Source: Verrucomicrobiota bacterium
GTDB taxonomy: Bacteria > Verrucomicrobiota > Verrucomicrobiia > Opitutales > UBA953
Direction of reading: 5' to 3'
Length of the DNA stretch: 6,274 bases
Assembly (NCBI GenBank): GCA_005798925.1
Contig: SYID01000108.1
Coordinates: 1 to 6,274 of the forward strand
Positions 6,080 through 6,274 of this stretch are shown here, piece by piece; positions within the stretch are counted from its first letter, which is position 1, and every line of letters starts with the position of its first letter. A model generated the notes under the pieces. The model did not search any database, was not told where the DNA came from, and worked only from the letters and a program-made list of their open reading frames with translations. The position numbers were made by a program, and so were the translations under genes.

Positions 6080-6274
6080 ATGACCACCCAAGCCCGCGCC
6101 TACGGCTCCGCCGCCCCTTCCTCGAAGCTCGCCCCGCTGCCGATCCCCCGGCGCGCGCCCGGCCCGACGGACGTCGCGATGCAGATCCTCTACAGCGGCG
6201 TCTGCCACTCCGACGTCAATACGGCCCGCGGCGAAGGGCCGGGGACGAACTACGCCTGCGTCCCGGGGCATGCG
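6080..6274 (+). CDS. Zinc-dependent alcohol/aldehyde dehydrogenase (MDR superfamily, YahK/CAD-like), N-terminal 65 residues
   Basis: The frame starts at ATG 6080 and runs open to the window edge. The 65 residues cover the start of the GroES-like catalytic domain of medium-chain dehydrogenases, which reduce aldehydes or oxidise alcohols with NAD(P)(H). 'PRRAPGPTDVAMQILYSGVCHSDVN' (split at Gly40) matches the YahK/cinnamyl alcohol dehydrogenase branch: Cys42 is the first catalytic zinc ligand and 'CHSD' is the usual motif. 'TNYACVPGH' (56-64) leads to His64, the second zinc ligand. The next residue, normally Glu of the 'GHE' motif, reads Ala (GCG, 6272-6274), the very last codon available. AGGTG at 6066-6070 lies nine bases before the ATG and is a good ribosome-binding site, which supports this start. 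The remaining zinc ligands and the Rossmann fold lie outside the window. Confidence 0.9.
   Translation, partial: MTTQARAYGSAAPSSKLAPLPIPRRAPGPTDVAMQILYSGVCHSDVNTARGEGPGTNYACVPGHA

Noticed and set aside
1..6274. CRISPR arrays, tRNA or rRNA genes, insertion sequences, phage or toxin-antitoxin genes
   Set aside because: No repeat-spacer pattern, no cloverleaf-like segment, no transposase or integrase motifs, and no small paired genes were seen on either strand.

Overview
The window looks like a chromosomal segment of a high-GC member of the Verrucomicrobiota. The best evidence is the large minus-strand gene at 1947-4457. Its product carries the ordered motif set I associate with the Verru_Chthon cassette protein A family (TIGR02600), described from Verrucomicrobium and Chthoniobacter. 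The two LuxR-type response regulators and the Bax inhibitor-1 variant fit the same phylum. The family or order cannot be fixed from this sequence alone. Assignments rest on remembered family patterns; no search was run.

Layout. Positions 1-287 (+) hold the 3' end of a probable jelly-roll (concanavalin A-like) protein whose start lies outside the window. Its stop codon directly abuts the stop of a convergent secreted alpha/beta-hydrolase of the PHB depolymerase/feruloyl esterase type (288-1124, -). Upstream of the esterase on the same strand is a seven-helix Bax inhibitor-1 family membrane protein (1187-1897, -). A perfect 13-bp hairpin sits between these two genes and ends nine bases before the esterase start codon. 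Next comes the 836-residue cassette A protein (1947-4457, -), which has a pseudopilin-like N-terminus. A 76-base divergent spacer (4458-4533) separates it from two tandem paralogous NarL/FixJ-type response regulators (4534-5286 and 5355-6026, +), with a likely intrinsic terminator between them. The window ends inside a zinc-dependent alcohol dehydrogenase gene (6080 to the edge, +).

How the genes relate. The three minus-strand genes could be read in sequence, but the hairpin before the esterase suggests termination or leader control there. The response regulators have no sensor kinase beside them and are probably partners of kinases encoded elsewhere. The first one shares its promoter region with the cassette A gene, so it may control that gene; this is inference only. 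The alcohol dehydrogenase and the jelly-roll fragment look like ordinary metabolic neighbours. There is no RNA gene, CRISPR array, insertion sequence or phage gene that I can see, and no gene-free stretch longer than about 80 bases.

I did not find a clearly new defence or mobile system. The parts most worth checking are the cassette A gene standing without its usual B, C and D partners, the esterase leader hairpin, and the Bax inhibitor-1 protein that appears to lack both aspartates of the family's proton/calcium sensor.
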